64,000 nt of DNA, taken from contig NZ_JPME01000013.1 in assembly GCF_000732605.1 (NCBI RefSeq), forward strand, positions 62,001 to 126,000, read 5' to 3'. Origin of the DNA: Lacrimispora celerecrescens (GTDB lineage: Bacteria; Bacillota; Clostridia; Lachnospirales; Lachnospiraceae). The position numbers and the translations under genes were made by a program. Positions 41,941 to 51,037 of this stretch are shown here, piece after piece. The stretch's first letter is position 1. The number at the start of each line of letters is the position of its first letter. The notes under the pieces are model-generated. The model saw only the letters and a program-made list of their open reading frames with translations, did not search any database and was not told the origin of the DNA.

Positions 41941-44394
41941 CTAATTATACCGGGAGAATTTCTCCCCGTCAACGAAACTTTCAAATCGGATCTTCTCCCC
42001 ATCGGTCCACATCATAATGGCCCCTCCTTCTCCTGTTTTGAAAACCTCGGTTTCCCTCTCTTTTAAACGGTCCAAAACCTCTTGGTGAGGGTGTCCATAA
42101 GAATTGCCCACTCCATAAGACACCACTGCCCACCGGGGCTTTATTGCGTCGAGGAACGCCTCCCCGGAAGAATTTTTCGAGCCGTGATGGGCCACCTTTA
42201 GCACATTCACATCCGCTAGTATCTTCCTTTCCCCGGGCCTTTCCAATAACTCTTTTTCTCCTCTTTCCTCCATATCTCCCGTAAACAGCATACGGCAGTT
42301 TCCATAGTCCATTTTTAATACTTCTGACTCCTCATTGGTCGTTTCCGGCCGGTCTTCTATTCCCGGATACAGGCAGGTAATTAAAAGGTCCTCTACCTGG
42401 ACCTGATCCCCTCCTGCCACATAAATCACATTGGTTCCCCGCCGCTTTGCAAGCTCTTCCAGTTTCTTTATTTCCTCATCCTCCCTTCCATGATAGGGAA
42501 GCATGAGATTTTCAATTTTTATATCTTCACTATTTTCCAAAAGATAGGCAACACCGCTTAAATGGTCCTGATCCCCATGGCTGATAAATGCAAAGTGAAT
42601 CACAGGTACTCCCATACTTTTTAAACAAGGCTCCAGAGAATATTTGCCCAGTGATTTTTTAGAAGAACTTCCTCCATCCACTAAAACCGCGGACCTTCCT
42701 GTCCGCAGCAGGATGCCATCCCCTTGTCCCACATCAAGAAACACTGTTTCCAGACCTTTCACAGGGCCGGGCTTCAAAAACAGAATACAAAAACAATACA
42801 TCCCTGCCAGAGTAAGAACCTTTAATCCGTAGAAGCTCCTTTTCTTTTTCTCTTCCTTATTCTCACCGATTCTTTTCTCCTCATACTTCTCCCAGACTTT
42901 CAAACAGGCCAGCCCTGCAAACAGAATAAGACCATAAGCTGCAAGACGCCCGAATTCCGGCCTGCCAAAGGTCAGACTGTATCCAGGAAGCCCTTCCATG
43001 CTTTTACAGATCCATTCATAAAAGGCTAGTATGTAATGTCCTGTTCCTGCCGCGCCGATCCCAAGAAGGGGACTGAAGCTTCCAAGAAAGATAATGCCGA
43101 TTCCGGAACAAACCACCCAATCCATGAGTGGTATAAGCAGTAAATTTAAAAACAGTCCATAGAAGGGAATCTGAAAAAAATGATATAGTGTAATTGGCAT
43201 GGTGACCATTTGTACCGCCACTCCTGTGGAAATAGCGCCAGACAGGAACCTTTTCCTTCCAAGCCATTTTTCAAGTATGGGACTTGCCCCTCCGATTGCA
43301 TAAACAGCTCCAAAGGACAGCTGAACGCCTCCATTCATAAGGAGCATAGGTGATTTAAGTCCCAGAAGCAGCAGAGCCAGGGAAGCAGAAGTTAAAAGGT
43401 CATAGGTCCTTCCAAGATAGGAGGCCAGAAATGCAACAGACATCATAATCACAGCCCTCACCACCGAAGGACCGCTGCCTGTTAAGATCCCGTACAAAAC
43501 AACCAGGACAGCTCCCGCCAAACCTGCGCTTCCAAGGCCCAGACCGGTTTTCCTTAAAATCCGGTAAAAAGAAAGACCAAGAAAGGACATGTGCATTCCG
43601 CTGATTGCAAGAAGATGGGAAATTCCGTTCTTCTGATATAAAGATTTAATATCTTCCGGAAGCCCGCCTGTATCCCCTAGAACAGCGGCTGTTAATACGC
43701 CGGCATCTTCTTTGGATGTATACTTATAAAGGAGGGAGCGTCCCCATTCCCTGACCTGGCGTATTCCATCTAAAAGAGGATCTTCTCTTGGATCCAGAAT
43801 CTCCAGCTCCTTCCCAAGAAACCTTCCGTCAATCCCCAGTCCCTTATAATATCCCTTGCTGTCAAACTCTCCCGGATTCCTGGCCGATGAGAAAGGCTGT
43901 ACCTCTCCTTTCACTTTGAGGAGCTGCCCCAGACGCAGACTTATATCCTTATTATCACCAGTTCTTTTGGGATATAACAACGTGTCTGTCCCCGGCTCCC
44001 CTAAAAGCTTCACAGACACCATCAGACCTGGGACTAAATAGCAGGTTTCCTGTTTCCATACCTTAGTATTCTTTAAAACAATCTGAAGAGATCCATTCTT
44101 TTCTTCAAAAGAAGAAACCCTTCCCTCTGTTTCTACAAAATCAAGGGAAAGCTCCTCGATGGTTCTTTCCCTTTCCTCCCACCTTTTGCAATCGTATCCG
44201 GCCCGGGCCGCACCAAGGTATAAAAAAAGAAGAGGCAAAAGAACCCAAAGCCGGTTTCTGCCTCTCCAATAACCATAAAGAACAATCCCGGCAGCTAAAA
44301 AAGCCGGAACCAAAAGCCAGGATGTCAAAACCAGCAAAGCGGCAGTCTCTCCAAGTACAAATCCCCCTGCGATCAGACATAATGGGCGTTTTAT
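41941..44394 (-). CDS. comEC: ComEC/Rec2 DNA uptake channel with apparent AUA start
   Basis: Membrane channel that carries single-stranded DNA into the cell during transformation. The product of about 817 residues has the N-terminal soluble domain, the competence membrane domain (about 215-510, with NGISHLLAISGMHMSFLG) and a C-terminal metallo-beta-lactamase domain (VFLDVGQGDGILLRTG, ISHGDQDHLSG, KVAHHGSKNSS). The family N-terminus (KRPLCLIAGGFVLGETAALL) lies upstream of the first usual in-frame start (TTG 44337). The only start giving it is ATA at 44392-44394, nine bases after a perfect GGAGG and overlapping the stop of the preceding gene. Confidence 0.9.
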   Translation of the reverse strand: MKRPLCLIAGGFVLGETAALLVLTSWLLVPAFLAAGIVLYGYWRGRNRLWVLLPLLFLYLGAARAGYDCKRWEERERTIEELSLDFVETEGRVSSFEEKNGSLQIVLKNTKVWKQETCYLVPGLMVSVKLLGEPGTDTLLYPKRTGDNKDISLRLGQLLKVKGEVQPFSSARNPGEFDSKGYYKGLGIDGRFLGKELEILDPREDPLLDGIRQVREWGRSLLYKYTSKEDAGVLTAAVLGDTGGLPEDIKSLYQKNGISHLLAISGMHMSFLGLSFYRILRKTGLGLGSAGLAGAVLVVLYGILTGSGPSVVRAVIMMSVAFLASYLGRTYDLLTSASLALLLLGLKSPMLLMNGGVQLSFGAVYAIGGASPILEKWLGRKRFLSGAISTGVAVQMVTMPITLYHFFQIPFYGLFLNLLLIPLMDWVVCSGIGIIFLGSFSPLLGIGAAGTGHYILAFYEWICKSMEGLPGYSLTFGRPEFGRLAAYGLILFAGLACLKVWEKYEEKRIGENKEEKKKRSFYGLKVLTLAGMYCFCILFLKPGPVKGLETVFLDVGQGDGILLRTGRSAVLVDGGSSSKKSLGKYSLEPCLKSMGVPVIHFAFISHGDQDHLSGVAYLLENSEDIKIENLMLPYHGREDEEIKKLEELAKRRGTNVIYVAGGDQVQVEDLLITCLYPGIEDRPETTNEESEVLKMDYGNCRMLFTGDMEERGEKELLERPGERKILADVNVLKVAHHGSKNSSGEAFLDAIKPRWAVVSYGVGNSYGHPHQEVLDRLKERETEVFKTGEGGAIMMWTDGEKIRFESFVDGEKFSRYN

Positions 44395-45380
44395 TGTTCT
44401 GTTCCTCCTATATCACTGGATACTTCCTCATTTTCCGCATTGTAATCCAGGTTGCGTTCAAAAAGCTGGTTCAAGGAAATGGAATCACGGAACATGACTT
44501 CCTGTGAACCGTTTACCGTAATCTGCACCTTATTAATGGAGGAGGCTGCAGCCAGGGAATTCACGATAGAATAAATCGGGATATATTCCTTTACCTCCAG
44601 GGTGTTGTTAAGAAATGCGGAATCAAAATTAATGTAACAAATATTTTCATTGACCGACACATTAAGAAGCTTTGTATCCTTCGGCAGAGTCGGATTCATC
44701 CCCGGCCTTCCCGGTCCGGCGATCAGCTGTTCAATGACCAGCTTTTCTAAGGATGTGTTTACGTTATGCACCACTTCCCTTGTCTCTTTTACCAGCTTCT
44801 CACCGGTATCATCAGAGAAATACAAGGGCAGCTCTGTCTTCTCATAGGAATTGACGTTGCTGATGTTGTCAATAAAATCAGAATTAGCCATAGGCCCTAC
44901 CGGACTTCCGGAGCTGTCCATCAGGGGTTGTTCCGCAGTATACACGGCAACATAATCCACTCCTTTTACCTGAGTCAGTGTCCTTACCAGGGAAGCCCTG
45001 CATAAAATCTCTCTGGTCCCATTCATCATGGCATAATTGTTGTCAAAATACAGATATAGGACCGTATCCTCCAGCTTGTAGCGTTCAAAGCCCACCTTAT
45101 CTGGTACCGCTGCCTGCCGGTCTAAGTCCTTAGGCACTGTCCGGAGCTGCTCCATCAGATTCCTGATTCTCCAGTCCGTCACATCTTCCAAGTCATTTTC
45201 CGGTTTCTGAGTCATGTGATAATCCTGAGGCTCCAGCTTTGTCATGGCAGAGTTCAGATAGTAAATCTTATACACATCTTCAATGGTTTCCGTTCCCTTT
45301 CCTTCTCTTTTTCCACAGCCGGTCAGACATAGAAAGCACACCAGGAAAAGGAGCCCCCTCCTTAGCAGTTTCAGTTTCAT
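44391..45380 (-). CDS. GerMN-domain lipoprotein
   Basis: The 329-residue protein has a lipoprotein signal peptide with lipobox LTGC (C22) and two GerMN repeats (about 90-190 and 215-315; the second with LLNVSVNENICYINFDSAFL and YSIVNSLAAASSINKVQI). GerM of Bacillus takes part in sporulation and germination and associates with the SpoIIQ-SpoIIIAH complex. It follows the histidine kinase gene by 17 bp, an arrangement like that of LpqB/MtrB or YycH-type partners, so it might modulate that kinase from outside; that link is inference. Confidence 0.88.
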   Translation of the reverse strand: MKLKLLRRGLLFLVCFLCLTGCGKREGKGTETIEDVYKIYYLNSAMTKLEPQDYHMTQKPENDLEDVTDWRIRNLMEQLRTVPKDLDRQAAVPDKVGFERYKLEDTVLYLYFDNNYAMMNGTREILCRASLVRTLTQVKGVDYVAVYTAEQPLMDSSGSPVGPMANSDFIDNISNVNSYEKTELPLYFSDDTGEKLVKETREVVHNVNTSLEKLVIEQLIAGPGRPGMNPTLPKDTKLLNVSVNENICYINFDSAFLNNTLEVKEYIPIYSIVNSLAAASSINKVQITVNGSQEVMFRDSISLNQLFERNLDYNAENEEVSSDIGGTEQ

Positions 45381-45397
45381 CTAATAGCCTCCTGTTT

Positions 45398-46840
45398 CTA
45401 AGAAATATACGTGAGCGGAATCCGTACAGTAAATGTGGCTCCCTCGCCCTCTTTGCTTTGAAGTTTCAATGCTCCCTGGTGCATCAGCACAATTTTTTTG
45501 GTAATGGACAGACCAAGGCCTGTGCCTCCTGTTTCTCTGGATCTGGCCTTATCCACCCGGTAGAACCGCTCAAACACATGCTCCTGGAACTCTTCCGAAA
45601 TTCCGATTCCGGAATCAGCTACCTTTACATAAAAAAACTTATGGTCCGCGTCAAGGGTCACCCGTACCCAGCCGCCTTCTACATTGTATTTGATGGCGTT
45701 CTCCACCAGATTGCTTAAAGCCAGGGACAGTTTCATCTCATCCACATCGGCGGTGACCTCCCGAATGCTTTCAAAGGTAAGCTCTACATTGCGTTTTCCG
45801 GCAATGGGGCGCAGCCTCTTTAAGATCAGCTCCATCAGCCCGTTGATATTCACCTGGGCAATGTTTAAATTTCCTCCAGCAGTCTTGTCCATGCGGACTA
45901 AAGACAGCAGGTCATCAATGATCTTATTTTCCCTCTCTATTTCATCGGATATATCACTTAAAAATTCCCGGTAAAGTTCTGCCGGAACATCTTCCATCCC
46001 CACCAGAGAATCGGCAAGCACCCGGATCGATGTGATCGGAGTCTTCAGTTCATGGGAAACATTTGACACAAATTCTTCCCTGGACTGGTCCACTGCCTTT
46101 AGCTTCTTAAGAGTTAAGTTAATGGTTTCCGTAATCTGCATGGTTTCCTTATAAGCATAGGGACTGATGTTCTCGTCCATATCCCCCTCTGCGGCTCTGT
46201 TTAACGTCCGCTGCAGCTCCCGGAAGGGCTTCATCATAAATTTTGCGAGAAAAACCACAAAAATTGCCAGGACGGAAAAGATCATAAGCTGAAGAAACGC
46301 TCCCTTTTCCGATACCACAGAAACCCGGTTCAGCAAATCCTCCGTAGACGCCGTCACAATCATAACCCCGGCAATTTCCTTTTCCTGACTGTTGGAATAA
46401 ATAGGTATCGTCAGAGCCGAATAATGTTTATCAGAATTATATTTGCTGCTGTTTTCTCCGTCAAAGCAGCGGAGAACCTCCTCAGATATATTAAGCTTTC
46501 CCACAGAAAGGGAAAAGGTATCGCTGATGATCCTGAAATTCCGGTTCACCACCACAATCCGTCCATTGAACATATCTGCCTTTACGGACATTTCATTATC
46601 TAAAAGCGGGTCCCTTGGCTCCATGGTCAGGTACCCGATCCTTGTCATTTTGTTGCTTAAAATCCAGCACTGGTTTTGGATGTCCTGCATTCTGGACTCA
46701 ATGAGGTTCTGCCGGTAAGTACCCAGCATGACGGAATTCTGGATAAATACCGGAATGGTTCCAACCACCAGAAGGGCTATAATCAGGGTAACCCGCAGGC
46801 TTATGGCATGTTTCTGATTAAAAAGCTTTATCTGCAACAT
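45398..46840 (-). CDS. Sensor histidine kinase without adjacent response regulator
   Basis: The 480-residue protein has an N-terminal membrane segment (about 16-38), an extracellular sensor region (about 40-180), a second membrane segment (about 184-200), HAMP (200-250), HisKA with phospho-acceptor H263 (VSNVSHELKTPITS) and HATPase (NLVENAIKYNVEG, GIGISEEFQEHVFERFYRVD, GGTGLGLSITK). It belongs to the WalK/PhoR-like class. The upstream gene is degV and the downstream gene is the GerMN lipoprotein; no response regulator lies within the window, so the partner is elsewhere. Confidence 0.93.
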   Translation of the reverse strand: MLQIKLFNQKHAISLRVTLIIALLVVGTIPVFIQNSVMLGTYRQNLIESRMQDIQNQCWILSNKMTRIGYLTMEPRDPLLDNEMSVKADMFNGRIVVVNRNFRIISDTFSLSVGKLNISEEVLRCFDGENSSKYNSDKHYSALTIPIYSNSQEKEIAGVMIVTASTEDLLNRVSVVSEKGAFLQLMIFSVLAIFVVFLAKFMMKPFRELQRTLNRAAEGDMDENISPYAYKETMQITETINLTLKKLKAVDQSREEFVSNVSHELKTPITSIRVLADSLVGMEDVPAELYREFLSDISDEIERENKIIDDLLSLVRMDKTAGGNLNIAQVNINGLMELILKRLRPIAGKRNVELTFESIREVTADVDEMKLSLALSNLVENAIKYNVEGGWVRVTLDADHKFFYVKVADSGIGISEEFQEHVFERFYRVDKARSRETGGTGLGLSITKKIVLMHQGALKLQSKEGEGATFTVRIPLTYIS

Positions 46841-46867
46841 GACCCTGCACCTCCAACCTTATTCCTG

Positions 46868-47734
46868 TCATACATCCAACCTTTTCGTACATGCGATGGC
46901 CAGCGCTCCCGGCCCAATGTGGCAGGATACGCTTAAAGAAAGATTGTCCACGTAGATTTCTCCTGTATTTGGAAAAACCTCCTCCAGCTCCTTCTTAAAT
47001 TCCATGGCAGCCGCTTCATTGTTGGAATGAGCAATGGCAATACTGGTACGGTTTCCTTCCGGATCGCCAAATCGCTCCTCCATATCTTTTTTCGCAGCCG
47101 TAATCATCATGGTTTTTGCCTGCTTCATGGTTCTTGCCTTGGCAAAGGCGTCCAGCTTCTCTCCCTGAATGGTAAGAACCGGTTTGATCCTCAAAAATGT
47201 CCCCAAAAGAGCCGCTGCCGGAGTGATTCTTCCACCCTTTTTTAAATATTCCAGCGTATCCAGGGTAATATAAATGGTAGATTCCATTTTCGTCTCTTCC
47301 AGCTTTTCCTTAATGGCAGCCGCGGTCATTCCTTCGTTTGCCATTCTCTTCGCTTCCAGAACTGACTGTCTCTGAGTGACAGAAATCCTCTGATTATTGA
47401 CGACAAATACCTTTCCCTCATAATCTTCCGCCAGCATAATGGCAGTCTGACAGGCACTGCTCAAACCGCTGGACATGGGAATGTGTACAATTTCCTCATA
47501 TTCTTCTAACAGTCCGTTCCACAGATCCAAAAGGTCGGCCGGAGATGGCTGAGAGGTGGATATATCTACCCCTCCCTCCAGTTTTTCATAGAAATCCTTC
47601 TGTGTCAGGCTGATATCCTCATAAAACGTTTCCTCTGCCATCATAAATGGCATGGGTACTACGTAAATCCCAGCTTCCTCTCCTTGTCTTTGGGTAATTC
47701 CGCTGTTGCTGTCTGTTACAATCGCTACTTTCAT
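46868..47734 (-). CDS. DegV-family fatty-acid-binding protein
   Basis: The 288-residue protein starts MKVAIVTDSNSGIT and has the family motif TSQPSPADLLDLW, VVNNQRISVTQRQ and CHIGPGALAIACTKR at the end. DegV/FakB proteins bind a fatty acid and present it to the FakA kinase for phospholipid synthesis. No fakA is nearby and many genomes have several paralogues, so the exact lipid and partner are unknown. It is separated from the ABC exporter gene by a 101-bp gap containing a hairpin. Confidence 0.92.
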   Translation of the reverse strand: MKVAIVTDSNSGITQRQGEEAGIYVVPMPFMMAEETFYEDISLTQKDFYEKLEGGVDISTSQPSPADLLDLWNGLLEEYEEIVHIPMSSGLSSACQTAIMLAEDYEGKVFVVNNQRISVTQRQSVLEAKRMANEGMTAAAIKEKLEETKMESTIYITLDTLEYLKKGGRITPAAALLGTFLRIKPVLTIQGEKLDAFAKARTMKQAKTMMITAAKKDMEERFGDPEGNRTSIAIAHSNNEAAAMEFKKELEEVFPNTGEIYVDNLSLSVSCHIGPGALAIACTKRLDV

Positions 47735-47772
47735 TTCTGTTCTCCTTTATTTCTGCAGGCAATGAGCCAGGC

Positions 47773-47794
47773 GCATAAATGCTTGTATTTATGC
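47773..47794 (-). other. Small intercistronic hairpin upstream of degV-type gene
   Basis: GCATAAAT-GCTTGT-ATTTATGC, a perfect 8-bp stem about 40 bases before the start of the DegV-family gene, without a U-run. Possibly mRNA-stabilising. Confidence 0.4.
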
Positions 47795-47835
47795 ATCGGG
47801 CGAATGCTGTCCGTAGTCTGCTGCATGGTATTTGA

Positions 47836-49614
47836 CTACCTTGTAAGGGCAGCCTGTCCTTCTTCATCCGCAGACGTATAAAGCTGATAGTACATTCCCC
47901 GCTTTAAAAGCAGCTCCTCATGATTCCCCTCTTCCACAATATTGCTGTCGGACAGCACCAGGATCCGATCCGCATTCTGGATCGTAGTTAAGCGGTGGGC
48001 AATGGTCAGTGTGGTGCGGCCTACTGCCAGACGTTCCAGGGACTGAGAAACCAGATGTTCGCTCTCGTTATCAAGAGCAGAAGTGGCTTCATCAAGGATC
48101 AGCACCTGAGGATTTTTAAGAAATACTCTGGCAATGCTGATGCGCTGCTTTTGTCCTCCTGAAAGCTTTACGCCCCGCTCTCCCACATAAGTATCGTAGC
48201 CGTCCTTAAGCCCTGTAATGAATTCGTGAGCTCCGGCCAGCTTTGCTGCCTGGATCACTTCCTCCTTGGAAGCTCCGGGGTGACCATATTCAATATTTTC
48301 AAAAACCGTTCCTGAGAACAGATATACATCCTGCTGCACCACGCCTACAGTGCTTCTTAAACTCTCTAAGGTCACGTTCCTGATATCCTGGCCGTCAATG
48401 AGGATCTCACCTTCCGTCGGATCATAGAAGCGGGGGATTAAGTTGCATAACGTTGTCTTGCCGCCTCCGGAAGGGCCGACAAGGGCCACCTTTTCTCCCT
48501 TTTTGATATCAAGGTTTATACTGCTCAGCACCGGATTATGGTCATCCGGGTATTCAAAGGATACATGATGAAAGGTGATATTTCCTTTTACATCGCAAAG
48601 CGGCTTCGCTCCTTCTTCATCAAAGATGTCTACGTTGGCATCCATTAACTCCATAAAACGTTCGACTCCAGTTATTCCTCTCTGGAACTGTTCTGCAAAT
48701 TCAATGATCCTGCGGATTGTGGCAAGCAGAGTGGTCACATATAAGGTGTAAGCCACCAGATCCCCGGGCTCGATCAGTCCTTTAATCATGAATATGCCAC
48801 CTGCAACGATAACCACCACATACATCAGACCGTCAAACATCCGAATGGTATTCTGGAAAGCAGCCATGTATTTATAGGTTTTTCGTTTAATCTCTAAAAA
48901 TGCCAGATTATCCCGGTTGAACTTTTCAATCTCGATTTTTTCATTGGCAAACGCCCGGACTACCCGGTTTCCTAAAAGGCTGTCCTCAATCCTGGCATTC
49001 AGCTCACCAATGTGATTTCTTTGATGTTTAAACGCATTTTTCACCTGTAAGTTAAAGTAGGTACAGGATATCCCCATAACCGGAATCAGCAGGAAGATAA
49101 TAAGCGTCAGAGGGAGATTAATCCCTGCAAGTATAATAAAGGATACCACCGTCTTTAAGAATGCAATGAAAAATTCCTCCGGGCAGTGGTGGGCAAATTC
49201 CGTCACGTCAAATAAGTCGCTGGTGATCCGGGACATGATCTGCCCAACCTTTGTATTGTTAAAATAGTTATCCGACAGCTTCTGCAAATGTTCAAATGCA
49301 TCCTGTCTCATATCAGTCTCAATCGCCGCTCCCATAACATGGCCAGTGTAAGCCATATAGAAGCTGGCCAATCCATCTATGATCCTGAGACCAAAATAAA
49401 GGGCACCGATCCCGATGATCGTACGAATCGTAAGGGTTGTTACGTCTCTTAATCCCTGATTGGTAATATAACGTAAGATCAAAGGCAATACCATCTCACA
49501 GATGGTGGTAAGTGAGGCACAGAATAAATCCATGACCATGACTTTCGTATATTTTTTATAGTAGGGCACAAAGCGTTTTAACAATGTGCCCGTTTTCATC
49601 TCATTTTGTTTCAT
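47836..49614 (-). CDS. ABC exporter, fused membrane and ATPase domains
   Basis: The 592-residue protein is a type IV-fold exporter half-transporter: six membrane segments (about 20-320) and a C-terminal ATPase with Walker A GPSGGGKTTLCNL, signature KLSGGQKQRISIARVFL and Walker B VLILDEATSALD. It would act as a homodimer exporting lipids, drugs or peptides; no C39 peptidase domain is present and no partner half-transporter is adjacent. It starts 8 bp after the unknown gene upstream, so the two are cotranscribed. Confidence 0.93.
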   Translation of the reverse strand: MKQNEMKTGTLLKRFVPYYKKYTKVMVMDLFCASLTTICEMVLPLILRYITNQGLRDVTTLTIRTIIGIGALYFGLRIIDGLASFYMAYTGHVMGAAIETDMRQDAFEHLQKLSDNYFNNTKVGQIMSRITSDLFDVTEFAHHCPEEFFIAFLKTVVSFIILAGINLPLTLIIFLLIPVMGISCTYFNLQVKNAFKHQRNHIGELNARIEDSLLGNRVVRAFANEKIEIEKFNRDNLAFLEIKRKTYKYMAAFQNTIRMFDGLMYVVVIVAGGIFMIKGLIEPGDLVAYTLYVTTLLATIRRIIEFAEQFQRGITGVERFMELMDANVDIFDEEGAKPLCDVKGNITFHHVSFEYPDDHNPVLSSINLDIKKGEKVALVGPSGGGKTTLCNLIPRFYDPTEGEILIDGQDIRNVTLESLRSTVGVVQQDVYLFSGTVFENIEYGHPGASKEEVIQAAKLAGAHEFITGLKDGYDTYVGERGVKLSGGQKQRISIARVFLKNPQVLILDEATSALDNESEHLVSQSLERLAVGRTTLTIAHRLTTIQNADRILVLSDSNIVEEGNHEELLLKRGMYYQLYTSADEEGQAALTR

Positions 49615-49622
49615 ATAATCCT

Positions 49623-50870
49623 CTACTCTGTAATCTTAATATTTTTAATAAGCCCCAAAGCCCAATCCCTTTCTCCAGGCTTTCTGCTTACAATATTAAT
49701 GTTCATGCGCTGCTCCTTGTAAAGTACCTGTGCGGACATCACATAAAGAATTTCCCCGTCCTTCTCTTCCGGTTCATAAAAAGCCACCCGTGCTTTGGCC
49801 TTTTCTATGTCAAAATCCTCGATTTCCGGACTTTTCCCCTGCTCAAACCACTGCTTCTTAAACTCGGCCTTACGTCCTTCAAAAACTGCGGCGTAGACAT
49901 AATAATCATGGCCACCATACCCTTTCCCGTCATAGTAGTGATCCATGCTGCCGCTATTTGACTCATCATAAAGAAAATTTCCCGGTATCCCGAAGCTCAT
50001 ATTGCCGATCTTTCGGTAAACCAGGTGCTTCCTGCATCCAATGGAAACCTCCTCTGAAAAGGGTGTCACTCCTTCCAGATTCACAGGAACATGGCCGGCA
50101 AGGCTGCATACCTCCAGATATTCCTTCTTGGGGAAGGGAAGCCTGCGGTCCATGGAAAGCGTTGTCTCCAGGAACTGGATGATCTGCTGGTTCACCTGCT
50201 CATCCTGCCTGCTGCGGACTGAAGGCATGAAATAACAGAATTGGTGAAGCAAAACCATGGCGCTGTTTCTGTAATAATAAGCATCCCTCTCCAATTCATT
50301 CCATACAAAAAAATCCCTGGCAAATGCGACGCCTATACCAGAATGCATCATCCCTTTTATCTCTTTAAAAGAAAATGACCGAATATGGGTGACCAGTTTT
50401 CCCTCCTGACGGTCCGGTATATAATAGACCGCAGGCCAGCAAAACATGTATTCCCCATCCCCGCTCCATCCGGATACCAGCTTCATAAGATCGGAAAACC
50501 ACTGGTAAAAGTACTTTTGCCTCATGGCAAGAAAGTCCCTCTTAATATAATATCCTGTCCTGTCCTCGACCTTTAGCCTTAGCTTTTCTTTTTTTGCCAG
50601 CCGCTCCAGAAAATCGATAGCTGCCGCATGGAAACCAGGGCCGGCAATATTCGTCTGGCTCTCTCCTTGAAGCTTGCTCTTGCTCCACTTAAACCAGACA
50701 TAGCCTTCCTGGCATAGCTGCACAATCATAAATCCTTCGATCCGAAAACAGCGGTACCCCATTTCCTTTGCCAGCTTTTTTGCCATACCTTCCGCTGACT
50801 GGCCATTCCAGTCTATTCCTGAAAATATTTTTTTCTTTGGCTCCAAAGAAAATCTGATTCGAATACTCAT
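49623..50870 (-). CDS. Hypothetical 415-residue protein
   Basis: Not recognised. It is soluble, with no signal peptide or clear membrane segment, rich in aromatic residues (GYVWFKWSKSKLQG, KYFYQWFSDLMKLV, AYYYRNSAMVLLHQFCYFM). Segments that look conserved-like are LAKEMGYRCFRIEGFMIVQL near the start and GKGYGGHDYYVYAAVFEGRK near residue 320. It precedes the ABC exporter gene by 8 bp and probably belongs to the same transcript; it could be an accessory or a nucleic-acid-independent structural protein. No catalytic motif was identified. Confidence 0.75.
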   Translation of the reverse strand: MSIRIRFSLEPKKKIFSGIDWNGQSAEGMAKKLAKEMGYRCFRIEGFMIVQLCQEGYVWFKWSKSKLQGESQTNIAGPGFHAAAIDFLERLAKKEKLRLKVEDRTGYYIKRDFLAMRQKYFYQWFSDLMKLVSGWSGDGEYMFCWPAVYYIPDRQEGKLVTHIRSFSFKEIKGMMHSGIGVAFARDFFVWNELERDAYYYRNSAMVLLHQFCYFMPSVRSRQDEQVNQQIIQFLETTLSMDRRLPFPKKEYLEVCSLAGHVPVNLEGVTPFSEEVSIGCRKHLVYRKIGNMSFGIPGNFLYDESNSGSMDHYYDGKGYGGHDYYVYAAVFEGRKAEFKKQWFEQGKSPEIEDFDIEKAKARVAFYEPEEKDGEILYVMSAQVLYKEQRMNINIVSRKPGERDWALGLIKNIKITE

Positions 50871-50983
50871 CTGAAACCCTTCCTAAGATATCTTTCTCTA
50901 TTCTATCTTATTTTCATTAGAAATGGAAGCATAAAAAAAATAAGGACAAATTTAATTTTCCTGTGGATTCATTCATATACAAA

Positions 50984-51022
50984 AATGAGGGCTGTCCAGC
51001 ATGCCGCTGGAAAGCCCTTATT
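50984..51022 (-). terminator. Terminator after gpmI
   Basis: AGGGCTTTCCAGC/GCTGGACAGCCCT (one mismatch) with a five-base loop, followed on the minus strand by CATTTTTG. Confidence 0.9.
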
Positions 51023-51037
51023 TTTAGCATAGTTAAC

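Noticed and set aside
44141-44380. Alternative minus-strand frame of 79 codons with an ATG at the start of the comEC region
   Set aside because: It overlaps the comEC N-terminus in another frame; the comEC frame carries the conserved residues.
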